DNA from: Paenibacillus sp. J2TS4
GTDB taxonomy: Bacteria; Bacillota; Bacilli; Paenibacillales; NBRC-103111
Length of the DNA stretch: 64,000 nt
Assembly: GCF_018403245.1 (NCBI RefSeq)
Contig: NZ_BOSH01000001.1
Location: 372,001-436,000, forward strand
Direction of reading: 5' to 3'
Position 1 is the stretch's first letter. The number at the start of each line of letters is the position of its first letter. Under the pieces are notes generated by a model. That model did no database searches and was not told the DNA's origin. It was given only the letters and a program-made list of their open reading frames with translations. Positions 51,271 through 60,442 of the stretch are shown in pieces. The position numbers and the translations under genes were made by a program.

Positions 51271-51330
51271 CGTTAACCGAATATAGTAAGATAGAACAGA
51301 TAAATGAACCAATAGGGAAGGGGGAACGGG

Positions 51331-51756
51331 ATGGAGCAGTGGATGTTGTTTCTACAGGAGCGCTGGTTTATTATTCTGATTGCTGTCGTCGTGTTATATC
51401 TGGTCATTAAATTGGTTAAAACGGTCATTAAATGGTTGGTGGTCCTTTTGATTATCGCCGCTGTTATTTATTATGGAATGAACTATAAAGATCAGATTAG
51501 CGAGCTTGCCGGGACGATTGGCAGCAATATCAGCGAGACCGTCAAGGAACAAGCGATGAAGGCAATGGCGGCGGAAGCCAAGGAAGCCAAGTACAAGCTG
51601 AATTCAGACGGCTCGTATACAGTGACGACCAAGAACATTCAGGTCGACGTCGCGAAAGGCTCCGACGAAGCCCGGATTACATTCCTGGGCCAGAGCTTTA
51701 ATATTAAGATAAATGAAGTTCTTCAATCGTTTATCGATCAGGCCAAAAGCCAATAG
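51331..51756 (+). CDS. unrecognised membrane-anchored protein, 141 aa
   Basis: I do not recognise the family. Residues 10-50 hold two closely spaced hydrophobic segments (FIILIAVVVLYLVIKLV and WLVVLLIIAAVIYYGMNY), followed by a helical region (SNISETVKEQAMKAMAAEAKEA) and a beta-rich C-terminus with SDGSYTVTTKNIQV. It has AGGGAAGGGGG upstream of its ATG and is followed after 114 bp by the transglutaminase-like gene. Probably an inner-membrane protein with an external C-terminal domain. The two may act together, though context is all that suggests it. Confidence 0.75.
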   Translation: MEQWMLFLQERWFIILIAVVVLYLVIKLVKTVIKWLVVLLIIAAVIYYGMNYKDQISELAGTIGSNISETVKEQAMKAMAAEAKEAKYKLNSDGSYTVTTKNIQVDVAKGSDEARITFLGQSFNIKINEVLQSFIDQAKSQ

Positions 51757-51870
51757 GGGCTAGCTGAGCGCCGCACAAGCATTCGGAATCCGATAATACA
51801 TTACGATCGGTTACCGATACAGTCCATCCGGGCAGCCATTGCCGACTATTAAACAAACGGAGGAGCCGAC

Positions 51871-53016
51871 ATGATTTCCATTATCGACCATCTATCATCT
51901 ATTAATCTTTTGTCGGCTCTTATTGTGTCCGTCCTTGTTTTTTCAGTGATTCAGGGGGCCAAGAGGGGGGCTAGCGGTTCGGTCCGCCAGCTAACTCTAT
52001 TTGTGATGGAAGGACTTATGACTATTGCCAGCGTGGTTGTTTCCTGGAAGCTGATGGAATGGCTGTCCCCGGTTTTAAGAGATTGGCTTATATCCAAGCA
52101 GATAATGATTCCTAACGAGAAGCTGGGAGTAGTTCGTCAGTTCTACTATACGATCGTGACCGGGGTCCGGGACTTTTCATTAATGCGCTCCGGGCTTATC
52201 TTTTTGCTTGTGTACATCGTGTGTAAACATGTTTTGATGTGGGCCTTGCATCAGTTTCCGTGGACCCATCCTTCCTCTGCTCCCCGAACTCCAAAGGGCT
52301 TCCGATCGTGGATGAGCAGTTTGGTAGGGGGAGGAATTGGCATTCTGACCGGGGCGGGCAGAGCGCTGATGATCATAGCGGTTCTGTTTGTCGCTACGAT
52401 GATGTTTCCCAAGGCTCCGATGACCGAATACATTCAGCAGTCCAGTATTTATCAGAAGGGTGCGAGTGAAATTATCCATCCGGTGACGGGAAGCTTTTTG
52501 CAGGAACAGCTCCCGGTATTCACCAGAGCCGTCGAAGCTGAATTTAACAGCATTTTGCAGCGGAAATATGAGGTGCTTGATGCCAATGTGCCTGACAACG
52601 TTATAGCTGCAGCCCAGGAAGTGACGGCTGGAGCGGAAACGGACGAGGAGAAGGCGCGGGCTTTGTACGAATGGGTGGGCACCCGGGTTCGCTATGATCA
52701 TGAGAAAGTGAGGCTGTACGAGGAAGAACGGATCTGGAAGGAGCAAACGCCGGAGGATACTTTTGCCAGCCGGGAAGGTGTTTGTATCGATTATTCCCGA
52801 TTGTACGCGGTTATGGCCCGTTCGGTCGGGTTGGAGGTTAAGGTCGTAACCGGTCTCGGATATGACGGAAGAGGAAGCTACGGACCTCATGCGTGGAATG
52901 AAGTTTACTTGGCCGAGCAAGGGGAATGGGTACCGCTTGATCCGACGTGGGTGTCCAGTGGGGGCGATTGGTTCAATCCGCCGAATTTTTATGAAACCCA
53001 TGTGAAAGATGCCTAA
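51871..53016 (+). CDS. membrane protein with transglutaminase-like domain
   Basis: This 381-residue protein has four N-terminal membrane helices (residues 10-180, two of them near 15-50 and 110-180) and a C-terminal papain/transglutaminase-like domain. The triad is visible: C305 in REGVCIDYSRL, H340 in GPHAWNEV and D357 in PLDPTW. Transglutaminase-core proteins crosslink or cleave proteins; membrane-bound bacterial ones are poorly studied. The first half resembles CvpA-type sequences (IQGAKRGASGSVRQ). AACGGAGGAG lies before the ATG. Confidence 0.85.
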   Translation: MISIIDHLSSINLLSALIVSVLVFSVIQGAKRGASGSVRQLTLFVMEGLMTIASVVVSWKLMEWLSPVLRDWLISKQIMIPNEKLGVVRQFYYTIVTGVRDFSLMRSGLIFLLVYIVCKHVLMWALHQFPWTHPSSAPRTPKGFRSWMSSLVGGGIGILTGAGRALMIIAVLFVATMMFPKAPMTEYIQQSSIYQKGASEIIHPVTGSFLQEQLPVFTRAVEAEFNSILQRKYEVLDANVPDNVIAAAQEVTAGAETDEEKARALYEWVGTRVRYDHEKVRLYEEERIWKEQTPEDTFASREGVCIDYSRLYAVMARSVGLEVKVVTGLGYDGRGSYGPHAWNEVYLAEQGEWVPLDPTWVSSGGDWFNPPNFYETHVKDA

Positions 53017-53042
53017 GCTTCTGGTGAAGCGTCATGAAGAAG

Positions 53043-53085
53043 AAAGGTGGAGCCGGAAGAAAGTGTTACCCGGTCATCCACCTTT
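53043..53085. terminator. terminator-like hairpin between convergent genes
   Basis: Stem AAAGGTGGA-gc-CGG with CCG-gtca-TCCACCTTT and a 13-base loop. The 5' A's and 3' T's are short, so it is weak but could work in both directions. Confidence 0.55.
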
Positions 53086-53128
53086 GCAAGAAGAATTAGG
53101 AGTTTGGGGATAGCGCCCCGGCATACCG

Positions 53129-54232
53129 CTAAGGCAGCACTACGAAATTGGTAGGAAGAAGTCTTTCCCGTCCGTCGGAAGGGCTGTTCAGCAGCTTGCC
53201 ATTGTAATAAAACGCACTGGAGCCGCCCCCATCCAGCGTATAGGCATCGCGGACCTTGAACTCAATCAGCTTGTCCTGGGCTTCTTCCAACGTTACCCCT
53301 TCGCTGTAGCCTTTTTGTCTCCCGTCAATTACGATGAATAGCAGGTCGCCGTTAGAGAAATGTCCGATCAGGGTACGCGGCTCTTTTTTGTTCCTCCAGG
53401 CGCTGGGTATCTTCAGCTTCTCCCCGTCCTTCAACAGGGAAGGGACAAATGTTGCTCCCTGCATCACGTTCAGTTCCTTAATCTGTTCTTCGGTCGTAAT
53501 TTCACCGCCTACGAGCTTGCCGTTGTTGTCAAACCCGATAAAGCTCAGATCGGTGCGGTAAAATGTCTTGATTTCACCGTCGACCACCGTAATGCCAATC
53601 GGATAGAGCAGCCCGTTCTCTCTGGCGAAGCCGCCGCCGTTAATGGCCAATACGGCTCCTGTACGACGACCGGCCTGACTTGTAGTCTCGCCTTTGTCGC
53701 CGACCTTGTCATTGGACAGCACCAGCTTGACCGCACTCGGATCATGCAGCTTGACTTTGGCCATATAGCCTCTATATCCGGCTTCCTTCAACGAGAACAC
53801 TTTGACCGTCGATCTTTCGCCGAAGGATTGTCCGATCGGCTCGCCAAGCATATTGGTCAGTATCTGGTCTAAAGCATCTTGGGTTTCCTTCGTATGCTGC
53901 TGGCTGGTGGCAACCAACTGGTCTACAGCCTGCCTCTGTGCTTCATCGATTGAGGTTTGGGCTGACACGGATTCAACCAGCTCGGCAAGCGCTTGGCGGC
54001 TCTCGCTTAAGTGATCCGCCGCTTGCGAGGCTGTTGCCCCCATAGCCTCGTAACTCTGCTCGATGGCCGTCATGTCGTGCAGCATACTCTCCACTGTCTG
54101 CTTGGTAGGTTCCAGCGATTGGGCCGCGTGCATGGTATGATCATGCAGCGGATTAGAGAACAAAAAAGCGAAAAAGAAGGCCGCCAGCATAGAAACAAAC
54201 AACCCCAGCGCCACATGAATTCTAGTACGCAC
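53129..54232 (-). CDS. secreted phosphodiester glycosidase family protein (NAGPA domain)
   Basis: This 367-residue protein begins with a membrane or signal segment (ALGLFVSMLAAFFFAFLF), then about 90 residues of coiled-coil helix, then a phosphodiester glycosidase (NAGPA/DUF2233) domain from about 145. Typical blocks are GAVLAINGGGF, PRTLIGHFSNGDLLFIVIDGRQKGYS and DAYTLDGGGSSAFYYNGKLLN. The domain is known in the human uncovering enzyme that removes GlcNAc from phosphate. Bacterial ones may act on wall polymers. Start GTG 54232, preceded by GGAGGAA, overlapping the preceding gene by 11 bp. Confidence 0.88.
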   Translation of the reverse strand: MRTRIHVALGLFVSMLAAFFFAFLFSNPLHDHTMHAAQSLEPTKQTVESMLHDMTAIEQSYEAMGATASQAADHLSESRQALAELVESVSAQTSIDEAQRQAVDQLVATSQQHTKETQDALDQILTNMLGEPIGQSFGERSTVKVFSLKEAGYRGYMAKVKLHDPSAVKLVLSNDKVGDKGETTSQAGRRTGAVLAINGGGFARENGLLYPIGITVVDGEIKTFYRTDLSFIGFDNNGKLVGGEITTEEQIKELNVMQGATFVPSLLKDGEKLKIPSAWRNKKEPRTLIGHFSNGDLLFIVIDGRQKGYSEGVTLEEAQDKLIEFKVRDAYTLDGGGSSAFYYNGKLLNSPSDGRERLLPTNFVVLP

Positions 54233-54698
54233 GGGTAGCTTCCTCCAGCTTGGTAATGGAGCCGCGAAGATTTTCCAGCTCCTTGCTTAAGTCGCTGATT
54301 CGTTCGTTGAGAGCCTGTCTCGTCTGATCGGAGGAAGTTAACGTGTTTCCGGCAAGCGAGAGCTCTTCCTTCACCGCCTCCAGATCGCTCTGCACATGAT
54401 CAAACTGGCTCTGGAGCCCGGCCAGGCTTTCTTTATGTTCACCCAACTGGGTATGAAACTCCATAACGGAACGGTTCAAGTCTTCGGTACTGGTCTGAAT
54501 CTGAATCATTTGCTGCTGCAGCCCGTTTATGTAATGCTTGGCCAAGAAAAAACTGCCGACCAACAGCAGCGCCCACACAAGCATGGGAGCGGACCAAACC
54601 AGCCATTTGCGCAACGGTCTTCTGGCTTCCTTGTTAGCCGGGACAGGGGTGCTTGTTGCGATAGAGGAATCGGTAGAAACATACGATAAATCTTTCAT
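54222..54698 (-). CDS. single-span coiled-coil membrane protein
   Basis: This 158-residue protein has a short cytoplasmic start, one membrane helix at about 35-55 (WLVWSAPMLVWALLLVGSFFL) and a long coiled-coil region (65-155) with heptads LNRSVMEFHTQLGEHKESLAGL and ISDLSKELENLRGSI. It overlaps the glycosidase gene start, so the two are translationally coupled, and both contain coiled-coil segments, suggesting a complex at the outer face of the membrane. Family not recognised. Confidence 0.78.
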   Translation of the reverse strand: MKDLSYVSTDSSIATSTPVPANKEARRPLRKWLVWSAPMLVWALLLVGSFFLAKHYINGLQQQMIQIQTSTEDLNRSVMEFHTQLGEHKESLAGLQSQFDHVQSDLEAVKEELSLAGNTLTSSDQTRQALNERISDLSKELENLRGSITKLEEATRAY

Positions 54699-54801
54699 GG
54701 TGAAATATAAATCCTTTCTGTAAAAATATTATTTTGGTGCCGGAAAACTAGCAACCTATTAATACTTACGTCGAAAAATAGCAAATGTTGCTGTAAAAAA
54801 C

Positions 54802-54829
54802 AAAAAAACTGCGGAGCCTCTCTCTGCAG
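54802..54829 (-). terminator. terminator-like hairpin on the minus strand
   Basis: CTGCgGA (54809-54815) pairs with TCtGCAG (54823-54829), with a T run after it when read on the minus strand. There is no minus-strand gene upstream of it. It may insulate the coiled-coil gene from antisense transcription. Confidence 0.4.
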
Positions 54830-55129
54830 ACTGAACCAGTTTATCCGGTCATTCCCTTTCTGCTGCAATGGGCAAGGGTTATGGACCGAACACGGGCAAG
54901 GCTTCTTTTTGTGCCATCAAATATGTTAAACTGGTACGTAAGCGTAACAATAGCGAGGAGCGGTTTAAAAAAGCCTGGTGAGACAGAGGAACATGCGGAA
55001 AATTTGGAACGGGAATGGTTAGCGGACGGTTCAAGCGGTGGACCGGGGCGTAAACCGGATGGGAAATCGGGCGCGAAGTCGCGTAATGTCTCAATGAATC
55101 ACCGCACTTTTTGGAAAGGATGGGCAAGA

Positions 55130-57160
55130 ATGGATATTACTCCGGAAGTGGAAGAGACACAAAAAAGGGAGATTAAGAAGCGGAGAGGCTTTTCCATCCG
55201 CATTAACGTGTTCTTTTTTTGCATATTCCTATTGTTCTCCGTCCTCATTATCCGGCTGGCGTTCTTGCAGTTTGTCGAGGGGGAGGAACTGTCGGCGTTG
55301 GAGAAAAAGAATCTGAAGCGGGACATTATTATTTCGCCTATTCGCGGAAACATATATGATCGGGATGAGTCGCCGATCGCTTCGACAACGTCTACCCAAT
55401 CCGTTTCCTACCGGATTGAGCCCGGACAGACGACAGAGGAAAAAATAGAGCTTGCCAAACGGCTGGAGGATATTTTCCTCCGTTATGGAGATTCGACCAA
55501 ATCGCCTCCTATGACGGCTGAGGAAATTATAGATAGGATGGACGTCGGCTTTGACCTTGACGGGGAAAAGACGAGGGATCCGGCGTACACCTATTGGCCC
55601 CGGAGGATCAAGTCCGGATTGACGCGGGAAGAGATCGCTTATATATCGGAGCATCGGGATGAATTAAAAGGGCTGGAGGTTGCGGAGGAAAGCACTCGCG
55701 TATACGATCCGCGACAGATTGCTGTGCAACTGGTCGGCTACCTGCGCCCGTATTCCACAGCGATGAATCAGAAGTCCAAATCGTTGGACCGTTACAAAGA
55801 GGAGGATAACGACTACTTGAAGGACGAGTACGTCGGCTTTGACGGTTTGGAATTGATGTATCAGGACGTGCTGCGCGGTCAGAACGGGACGCGGACCTAT
55901 CCGGTCAACAGCCGGGACCAGATTGTCGGACATGTGGAAATTACCCCGCCCGTAAAAGGGAGCAATCTGTTCCTGACGATTCATAACGAGGTGCAGCTGG
56001 CGACTCAGCAAGCGATAACCGATCAGTTGGAAATGCTGCAGAAGCATCCCCCGAACGCGACCTACGCCAAAGGGAGAAATGCCAAGGCCGGATATGCCGT
56101 CGCGATGGAAGTAGATTCGGGAAAGGTCGTGGCGATGGCCAGTATGCCCGATTATGATCCCAACATCTGGACCGGGGGGATTTCAACGGAGGCTTGGAAC
56201 GCCATTCAGAACAGGTACACCAACGGAACGATTCGAGAACGATACGCGGACGTCCCTGCGGATAAGATTGGGAAGCATTCCTCTTCTCTAGTTCCCCCGG
56301 GTTCGGTTCTTAAGCCGCTGACGGTTCTGGTTGGTTTAAGCGAGAAGCTGATTACGCCCCACGAAAGATACAATGATACCGGATTGTTCACCTATGGAAA
56401 AAACAACAATGCGCGAGTGCGGAACTCGGGAAACTCAAGGAATGGTTTGATCTCTCCCGCCAGAGCTCTCGAGGTATCCTCTAACACTTTTATGGCGGAA
56501 AGAGTTGGAAATCAATTATACATGAAAGTAAAGGATCCACTGGATGTCTGGCATTCCTACATGACCCAGTTCGGTCTCGGTGTCTCTACCGAAAGCGGTT
56601 TGCCTGGAGAATACAGCGGGGATTATTACTATTACGAAACGGCTAAAAGACTGCAGGCGCAATTTCCGCTAATCAATGCGTCCTTCGGACAGGAGGCCCG
56701 CTACACGACGCTCCAGTTGGCTCAGTATGCGATGATGCTGGCCAATAAAGGGAAACGGTATAAGCCATTGTTTGTGGATCGGATAACGACTTACGATTTT
56801 GAACTGGTGGAAAAAGTGGAGCCGGAACTGCTGGATGAGGTGACGTTTCCGGAGGAATATTGGAAGGTGCTGAAGGATGGGATGAAGAGTAAAGTCGATG
56901 GATTTGATGGCGTCTCTTACACCTTTGTCCGAAAAACGGGGACCTCGGAATGGGAAATTGCCGGTCAGCACGTCGATAATGCCGTGTTCATTGGTTATGC
57001 TCCGGCGGACAATCCGAAATTGGCGGTTGCCGTAGTCGTCCCGGAAGGGGGATTCGGAGCTTATGGTGCGGCACCGATCGCGAGAAAAATATTTGACGCC
57101 TATGATCAATACATCGGTCTGGACGGGAAGCCGAAGGGGCAGCCTTTGACAGAGCCATAA
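55130..57160 (+). CDS. pbpA: class B penicillin-binding protein 2 (PbpA-like transpeptidase)
   Basis: This 676-residue class B PBP crosslinks peptidoglycan in the elongation machinery. It has a short basic N-terminus, one membrane helix (INVFFFCIFLLFSVLIIRLAF in sense), a dimerisation region and a transpeptidase domain. Active-site motifs: S392-V-L-K395, S450-S-N452 and K602-T-G604. The start ATG 55130 has GGAAAGGA nine bases upstream; the frame is open to 54881, but the earlier codons show no site and no homology. Elongation-type PBP2, as in Bacillus PbpA/PbpH; which paralogue it is cannot be decided. It is monocistronic. Confidence 0.93.
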   Translation: MDITPEVEETQKREIKKRRGFSIRINVFFFCIFLLFSVLIIRLAFLQFVEGEELSALEKKNLKRDIIISPIRGNIYDRDESPIASTTSTQSVSYRIEPGQTTEEKIELAKRLEDIFLRYGDSTKSPPMTAEEIIDRMDVGFDLDGEKTRDPAYTYWPRRIKSGLTREEIAYISEHRDELKGLEVAEESTRVYDPRQIAVQLVGYLRPYSTAMNQKSKSLDRYKEEDNDYLKDEYVGFDGLELMYQDVLRGQNGTRTYPVNSRDQIVGHVEITPPVKGSNLFLTIHNEVQLATQQAITDQLEMLQKHPPNATYAKGRNAKAGYAVAMEVDSGKVVAMASMPDYDPNIWTGGISTEAWNAIQNRYTNGTIRERYADVPADKIGKHSSSLVPPGSVLKPLTVLVGLSEKLITPHERYNDTGLFTYGKNNNARVRNSGNSRNGLISPARALEVSSNTFMAERVGNQLYMKVKDPLDVWHSYMTQFGLGVSTESGLPGEYSGDYYYYETAKRLQAQFPLINASFGQEARYTTLQLAQYAMMLANKGKRYKPLFVDRITTYDFELVEKVEPELLDEVTFPEEYWKVLKDGMKSKVDGFDGVSYTFVRKTGTSEWEIAGQHVDNAVFIGYAPADNPKLAVAVVVPEGGFGAYGAAPIARKIFDAYDQYIGLDGKPKGQPLTEP

Positions 57161-57165
57161 ATAGG

Positions 57166-57237
57166 CGGCGGTCCCTGTTACCCTATGCACATTCGGAGGT
57201 GTCTGTGCATAGGGTAAAGAAAAGACCGTCGTTTTTT
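57166..57237 (+). terminator. large two-part terminator of pbpA
   Basis: An inner perfect 13-bp stem TACCCTATGCACA / TGTGCATAGGGTA (57179-57191 and 57204-57216), enclosed by CGGCGGTC / GACCGTCG (57166-57173 and 57224-57231), followed by TTTTTT. Confidence 0.9.
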
Positions 57238-57381
57238 ATAGTCTAAAATTTGCCCCCAACCAACTTATTTTTCCAGGAACAACACGGTGCTAACGCAGCG
57301 GTATGAGGAATGGACGGATGGCGTTCCTGTTGAAAATCGGAAAGACTGCTAACACGAGAATATAGACTGGAGGAGATCAAC

Positions 57382-57519
57382 ATGGGCGGAGGAAGACTCA
57401 ATTCTTCATTGCAGAGGTTCATCATCAGCATTACTTATATATTACTGACCACGGCGGGGATAGTCTGGTCGAAGCCGTTATGCGCAGCCGGGACATCGCT
57501 GTTTAGCCTGCCGCTATAG
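57382..57519 (+). CDS. possible 45-aa peptide with signal-like segment
   Basis: ATG 57382 has GGAGGAG upstream. The peptide is Gly/Arg/Ser-rich at first, then a hydrophobic segment (FIISITYILLTTAGIVW) and a short polar end (KPLCAAGTSLFSLPL). It might be secreted or membrane bound. No homologue is known to me. Confidence 0.45.
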   Translation: MGGGRLNSSLQRFIISITYILLTTAGIVWSKPLCAAGTSLFSLPL

Positions 57520-57742
57520 AATCCTGATTGCAAGTTTGCAGGTCGCTTGCTTTTTCGAGGGAGGCCCTGAACTTTTGTAGCGCGTTCATTTCCGGAAGAG
57601 GAGAAGATATGGTATACTTAGTAATCGGTATTTGATCTTTCTGTTCCTTAAGATGCAGCTGCGTCTTAGGGCAATCTTTTTATTGTCGACTATATGCCGA
57701 ATTGACACATAAATAGTCCTACTAGTTTGGAGAGTGTACCTC
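57520..57742. other. intergenic region upstream of asnB
   Basis: A weak terminator-like GCAAG/CTTGC hairpin with five T's lies near 57527-57556. TGGTATACT near 57610 is an extended -10-like element. AAGATGCAGCTGCGTCTT near 57651 is a near-perfect palindrome. No riboswitch recognised. Confidence 0.35.
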
Positions 57743-59623
57743 ATGTGCGGAATAGCAGGAGCGATGTATTTTACGGAGAGAGAGCCATCGGAACAATTGC
57801 TGCGCAGAATGACCGATGTCATTGTTCATCGGGGACCGGATGATTCCGGAATCTGGACGGAGCCGCGAATTGGACTTGGCTTTCGCAGACTATCGATTAT
57901 CGATTTACAGGAAGGCCGCCAGCCGCTCACTAATGAGGATGAAACGGTCTGGATTGTGTTTAACGGAGAAATTTATAACTATAAAGCGCTGCGCGGGCAA
58001 TTGCAGGACAAAGGACACCAGTTCCGCACGCAGAGCGATACCGAGGTCATCGTGCATCTGTACGAGGAGTATGGAGCAGAGTGCGTGAAGATGCTGCGGG
58101 GCATGTTCGGGTTTGTCATATGGGATCGCAAGAAGAAGCTTTTATTTGGAGCCCGGGATCATTTTGGCATCAAGCCTTTTTATTATTCCTTCGGTCCCGA
58201 TCAATTTCTGTTTGCTTCCGAAATTAAAAGCATTCTGGCCGCGGACGAAACCCGGCGTTCGGTGGAAACCGAAGCGTTCATGAACTATTTGACCTTCCAG
58301 TATGTGCCGGAGCCTATGACGATGTTTCAAGGGATCCGCAAGCTTCCTCCGGCTCATACGATAACGGTAAGAGCGGACGGGACGATGAAGCTGAGCCGCT
58401 ATTGGGACCCGATGTTCGAGCCGGTCTCCAGACCGTTTAACGATTATATAGAGGAACTGCGGGAAAAGCTGAAGGATTCGGTCGTTCACCATATGCAGAG
58501 CGATGTGGAGAGAGGCTGCTTCTTGTCCAGCGGCATCGACTCAACGGCGATAGCTGCTCACATGAGGAATATCGAGCCGATCCGTACGTTCTCAGTCGGC
58601 TTCGAGGGCGCCAATAATGAAACCACCATTGCCCGGGAAACTGCGGAAGCGCTCGGCACGGAGCATTATTCGAGACTGATCTCGGAGAAGGACTTTTTCG
58701 ATTCGGTTCCGAAAGCGATCTGGCATCAGGATGAACCGGTGGCCGACCCGTCGGCCATTGCGTTATATCATGTCGCGCAGCTTGCCAAAGAGCATGTGAC
58801 GGTCGTGTTGTCCGGAGAAGGGGCCGATGAGTTGTTCGGGGGCTATCGCATTTATCGCGAGCCGCTGTCGCTGCGTCCGGTTTCCTGGATGCCGCTGCTG
58901 ATGAAGCGATTTGTTCACAAGCTGGTGGACAAGCTCCCTGCAGGGCTTCCCGGCCGCAATTACTTGCTGCGGGGAACAACCCCTCTGGAGGAACGTTTCT
59001 TAGGCAACGCAAAAATATTCAGTGAAGAGATGAAGGCGGAAATCATTCGCGGGAGTGACCACTTGCTGCATCAATACAAAAATCCGATACAAATCGCCGC
59101 TGAATTCTATAACCGCACCCGTCATCTAGACCCGGTTACCCGGATGCAATACATCGATATGAATCTGTGGATGCCCGGCGATATTCTGATGAAAGCAGAC
59201 AAGATGACGATGGCTCATTCGCTGGAGCTGCGCGTTCCGTTCCTCGATAAGGAGCTGTTCGAGCTGGCGCGCCGCATACCGGCGAATTATAGGCTGGCTC
59301 AGGGAACGACGAAGTATATATTCCGCAAGGCGATGGAAGGAATCATTCCGGATTTCATCCTGAACCGTCCCAAGCTGGGCTTCCCGGTCCCTATGCGGGA
59401 TTGGTTGAAAGGGGGCCGCGGAGGGGCAGTGCTCGAGCAGGTGAAGGCAAGCGGAATTGGAGATTATGTGGATTTGGCTGCCGTAGAGCAGATGGCCGTC
59501 AAGCACCGTCAAGGGGCAGGCGATTATGCGCGAAGACTGTGGGTTATCTATGTCTTCGCCCTATGGCATACGACTTATATGCTGGAACAGCCGGGCGCTT
59601 CTTATGCGGCGGCTAATTCATAA
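57743..59623 (+). CDS. asnB: glutamine-hydrolysing asparagine synthetase B
   Basis: AsnB converts aspartate to asparagine with glutamine and ATP. The 626-residue protein starts MCGIAG: removal of Met exposes the nucleophile Cys. The N-terminal glutaminase domain (about 1-200) contains RGPDDSG, NGEIYNY and SDTEVIV, and the synthetase domain has the pyrophosphate loop SSGIDS at 262-267 (usual SGG-L/I-DS). Near the C-terminus GFPVPMRDWL is typical. ATG 57743 is chosen; the frame opens three codons earlier. It is the first of a four-gene cluster (HAD, DUF456, flippase) with gaps of 23, 55 and 25 bp. The AsnO/AsnB branch was not resolved. Confidence 0.93.
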   Translation: MCGIAGAMYFTEREPSEQLLRRMTDVIVHRGPDDSGIWTEPRIGLGFRRLSIIDLQEGRQPLTNEDETVWIVFNGEIYNYKALRGQLQDKGHQFRTQSDTEVIVHLYEEYGAECVKMLRGMFGFVIWDRKKKLLFGARDHFGIKPFYYSFGPDQFLFASEIKSILAADETRRSVETEAFMNYLTFQYVPEPMTMFQGIRKLPPAHTITVRADGTMKLSRYWDPMFEPVSRPFNDYIEELREKLKDSVVHHMQSDVERGCFLSSGIDSTAIAAHMRNIEPIRTFSVGFEGANNETTIARETAEALGTEHYSRLISEKDFFDSVPKAIWHQDEPVADPSAIALYHVAQLAKEHVTVVLSGEGADELFGGYRIYREPLSLRPVSWMPLLMKRFVHKLVDKLPAGLPGRNYLLRGTTPLEERFLGNAKIFSEEMKAEIIRGSDHLLHQYKNPIQIAAEFYNRTRHLDPVTRMQYIDMNLWMPGDILMKADKMTMAHSLELRVPFLDKELFELARRIPANYRLAQGTTKYIFRKAMEGIIPDFILNRPKLGFPVPMRDWLKGGRGGAVLEQVKASGIGDYVDLAAVEQMAVKHRQGAGDYARRLWVIYVFALWHTTYMLEQPGASYAAANS

Positions 59624-59646
59624 AAATAATGGTCGCGGAGGGTATC

Positions 59647-60387
59647 ATGGGGAAGTATAAGCTGATAGCGCTGGATATGGATGGGACTTTTTTGACGAAT
59701 GAGCAGACGATTTCTGAAGAAAATCGCAAATGGGTTCACAAAGCGATCGATGCCGGGGTTACGGTCATGTTCTCCACAGGAAGGGGAGTCCAGAATATTT
59801 TCCCTTATGTGGAGGATTTGGGGCTCCAATCGCCTCTGGTCGCGGTCAATGGCAGCGAGGTCTGGAAATCGCCGGATGAGCTGCTGAAGCGGCATGTGAT
59901 GGAGATGGAGTGGATTCGACAGCTTTACCAAATGGCTCTTGACTACGATGTATGGTATTGGGGCTATTCGGTAGGGGGCTTGTATAACAAAGATAAGTGG
60001 GCCGCCAAACCGGAGGAGGAGCAGTGGCTCAAGTTCGGTGTCTTTACCGAGGATCATGTCAAACTGAAAGAAATCCGCAGTCGCCTGGAGGACTGGGGAG
60101 TGCTTGAAATTACGAATTCTCATGTTTCGAATCTGGAGCTTAATCCTCTCGGGATCAGCAAAGCGAGCGGAATTATGGAGGTCTGCAATCTGCTCGGATT
60201 GAAGATGGAGGAAGTCATAGGCATGGGCGACAGCCTGAATGATTTGCAAATGATTCATCAGGTCGGGCTCGGGGTCGCGATGGAGAACGCCCAGGAAGAG
60301 CTGAAGAAGGCAGCCGACGTCATTACGGATACTAATCAGGCGGATGGGGTTGCCAAAGCGATACAGAAATATGTGTTTGGTCTCTAG
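59647..60387 (+). CDS. Cof-type HAD-IIB phosphatase
   Basis: This 246-residue protein is a haloacid dehalogenase-type phosphatase of the Cof subfamily, which hydrolyses sugar phosphates, FMN or similar small phosphates. The nucleophile block is IALDMDGTFLTNEQ (DxDGT), the second motif is FSTGRGVQN, and the Mg2+ block near the C-terminus is MGDSLNDLQMI with GVAMENAQEELK. The cap domain lies between. The start is ATG 59647 with GCGGAGGG upstream. It follows asnB by 23 bp. Substrate unknown. Confidence 0.9.
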   Translation: MGKYKLIALDMDGTFLTNEQTISEENRKWVHKAIDAGVTVMFSTGRGVQNIFPYVEDLGLQSPLVAVNGSEVWKSPDELLKRHVMEMEWIRQLYQMALDYDVWYWGYSVGGLYNKDKWAAKPEEEQWLKFGVFTEDHVKLKEIRSRLEDWGVLEITNSHVSNLELNPLGISKASGIMEVCNLLGLKMEEVIGMGDSLNDLQMIHQVGLGVAMENAQEELKKAADVITDTNQADGVAKAIQKYVFGL

Positions 60388-60442
60388 TCATTACATAACG
60401 TCATTACCCCCACTCAATCCTTAGTAAGGGCAGGGAAAAGCT

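Noticed and set aside
53360..53872. 170-aa plus-strand frame over the phosphodiester glycosidase gene
   Set aside because: Shadow frame; the minus-strand gene has a clear start, family match and coupling to its neighbour.
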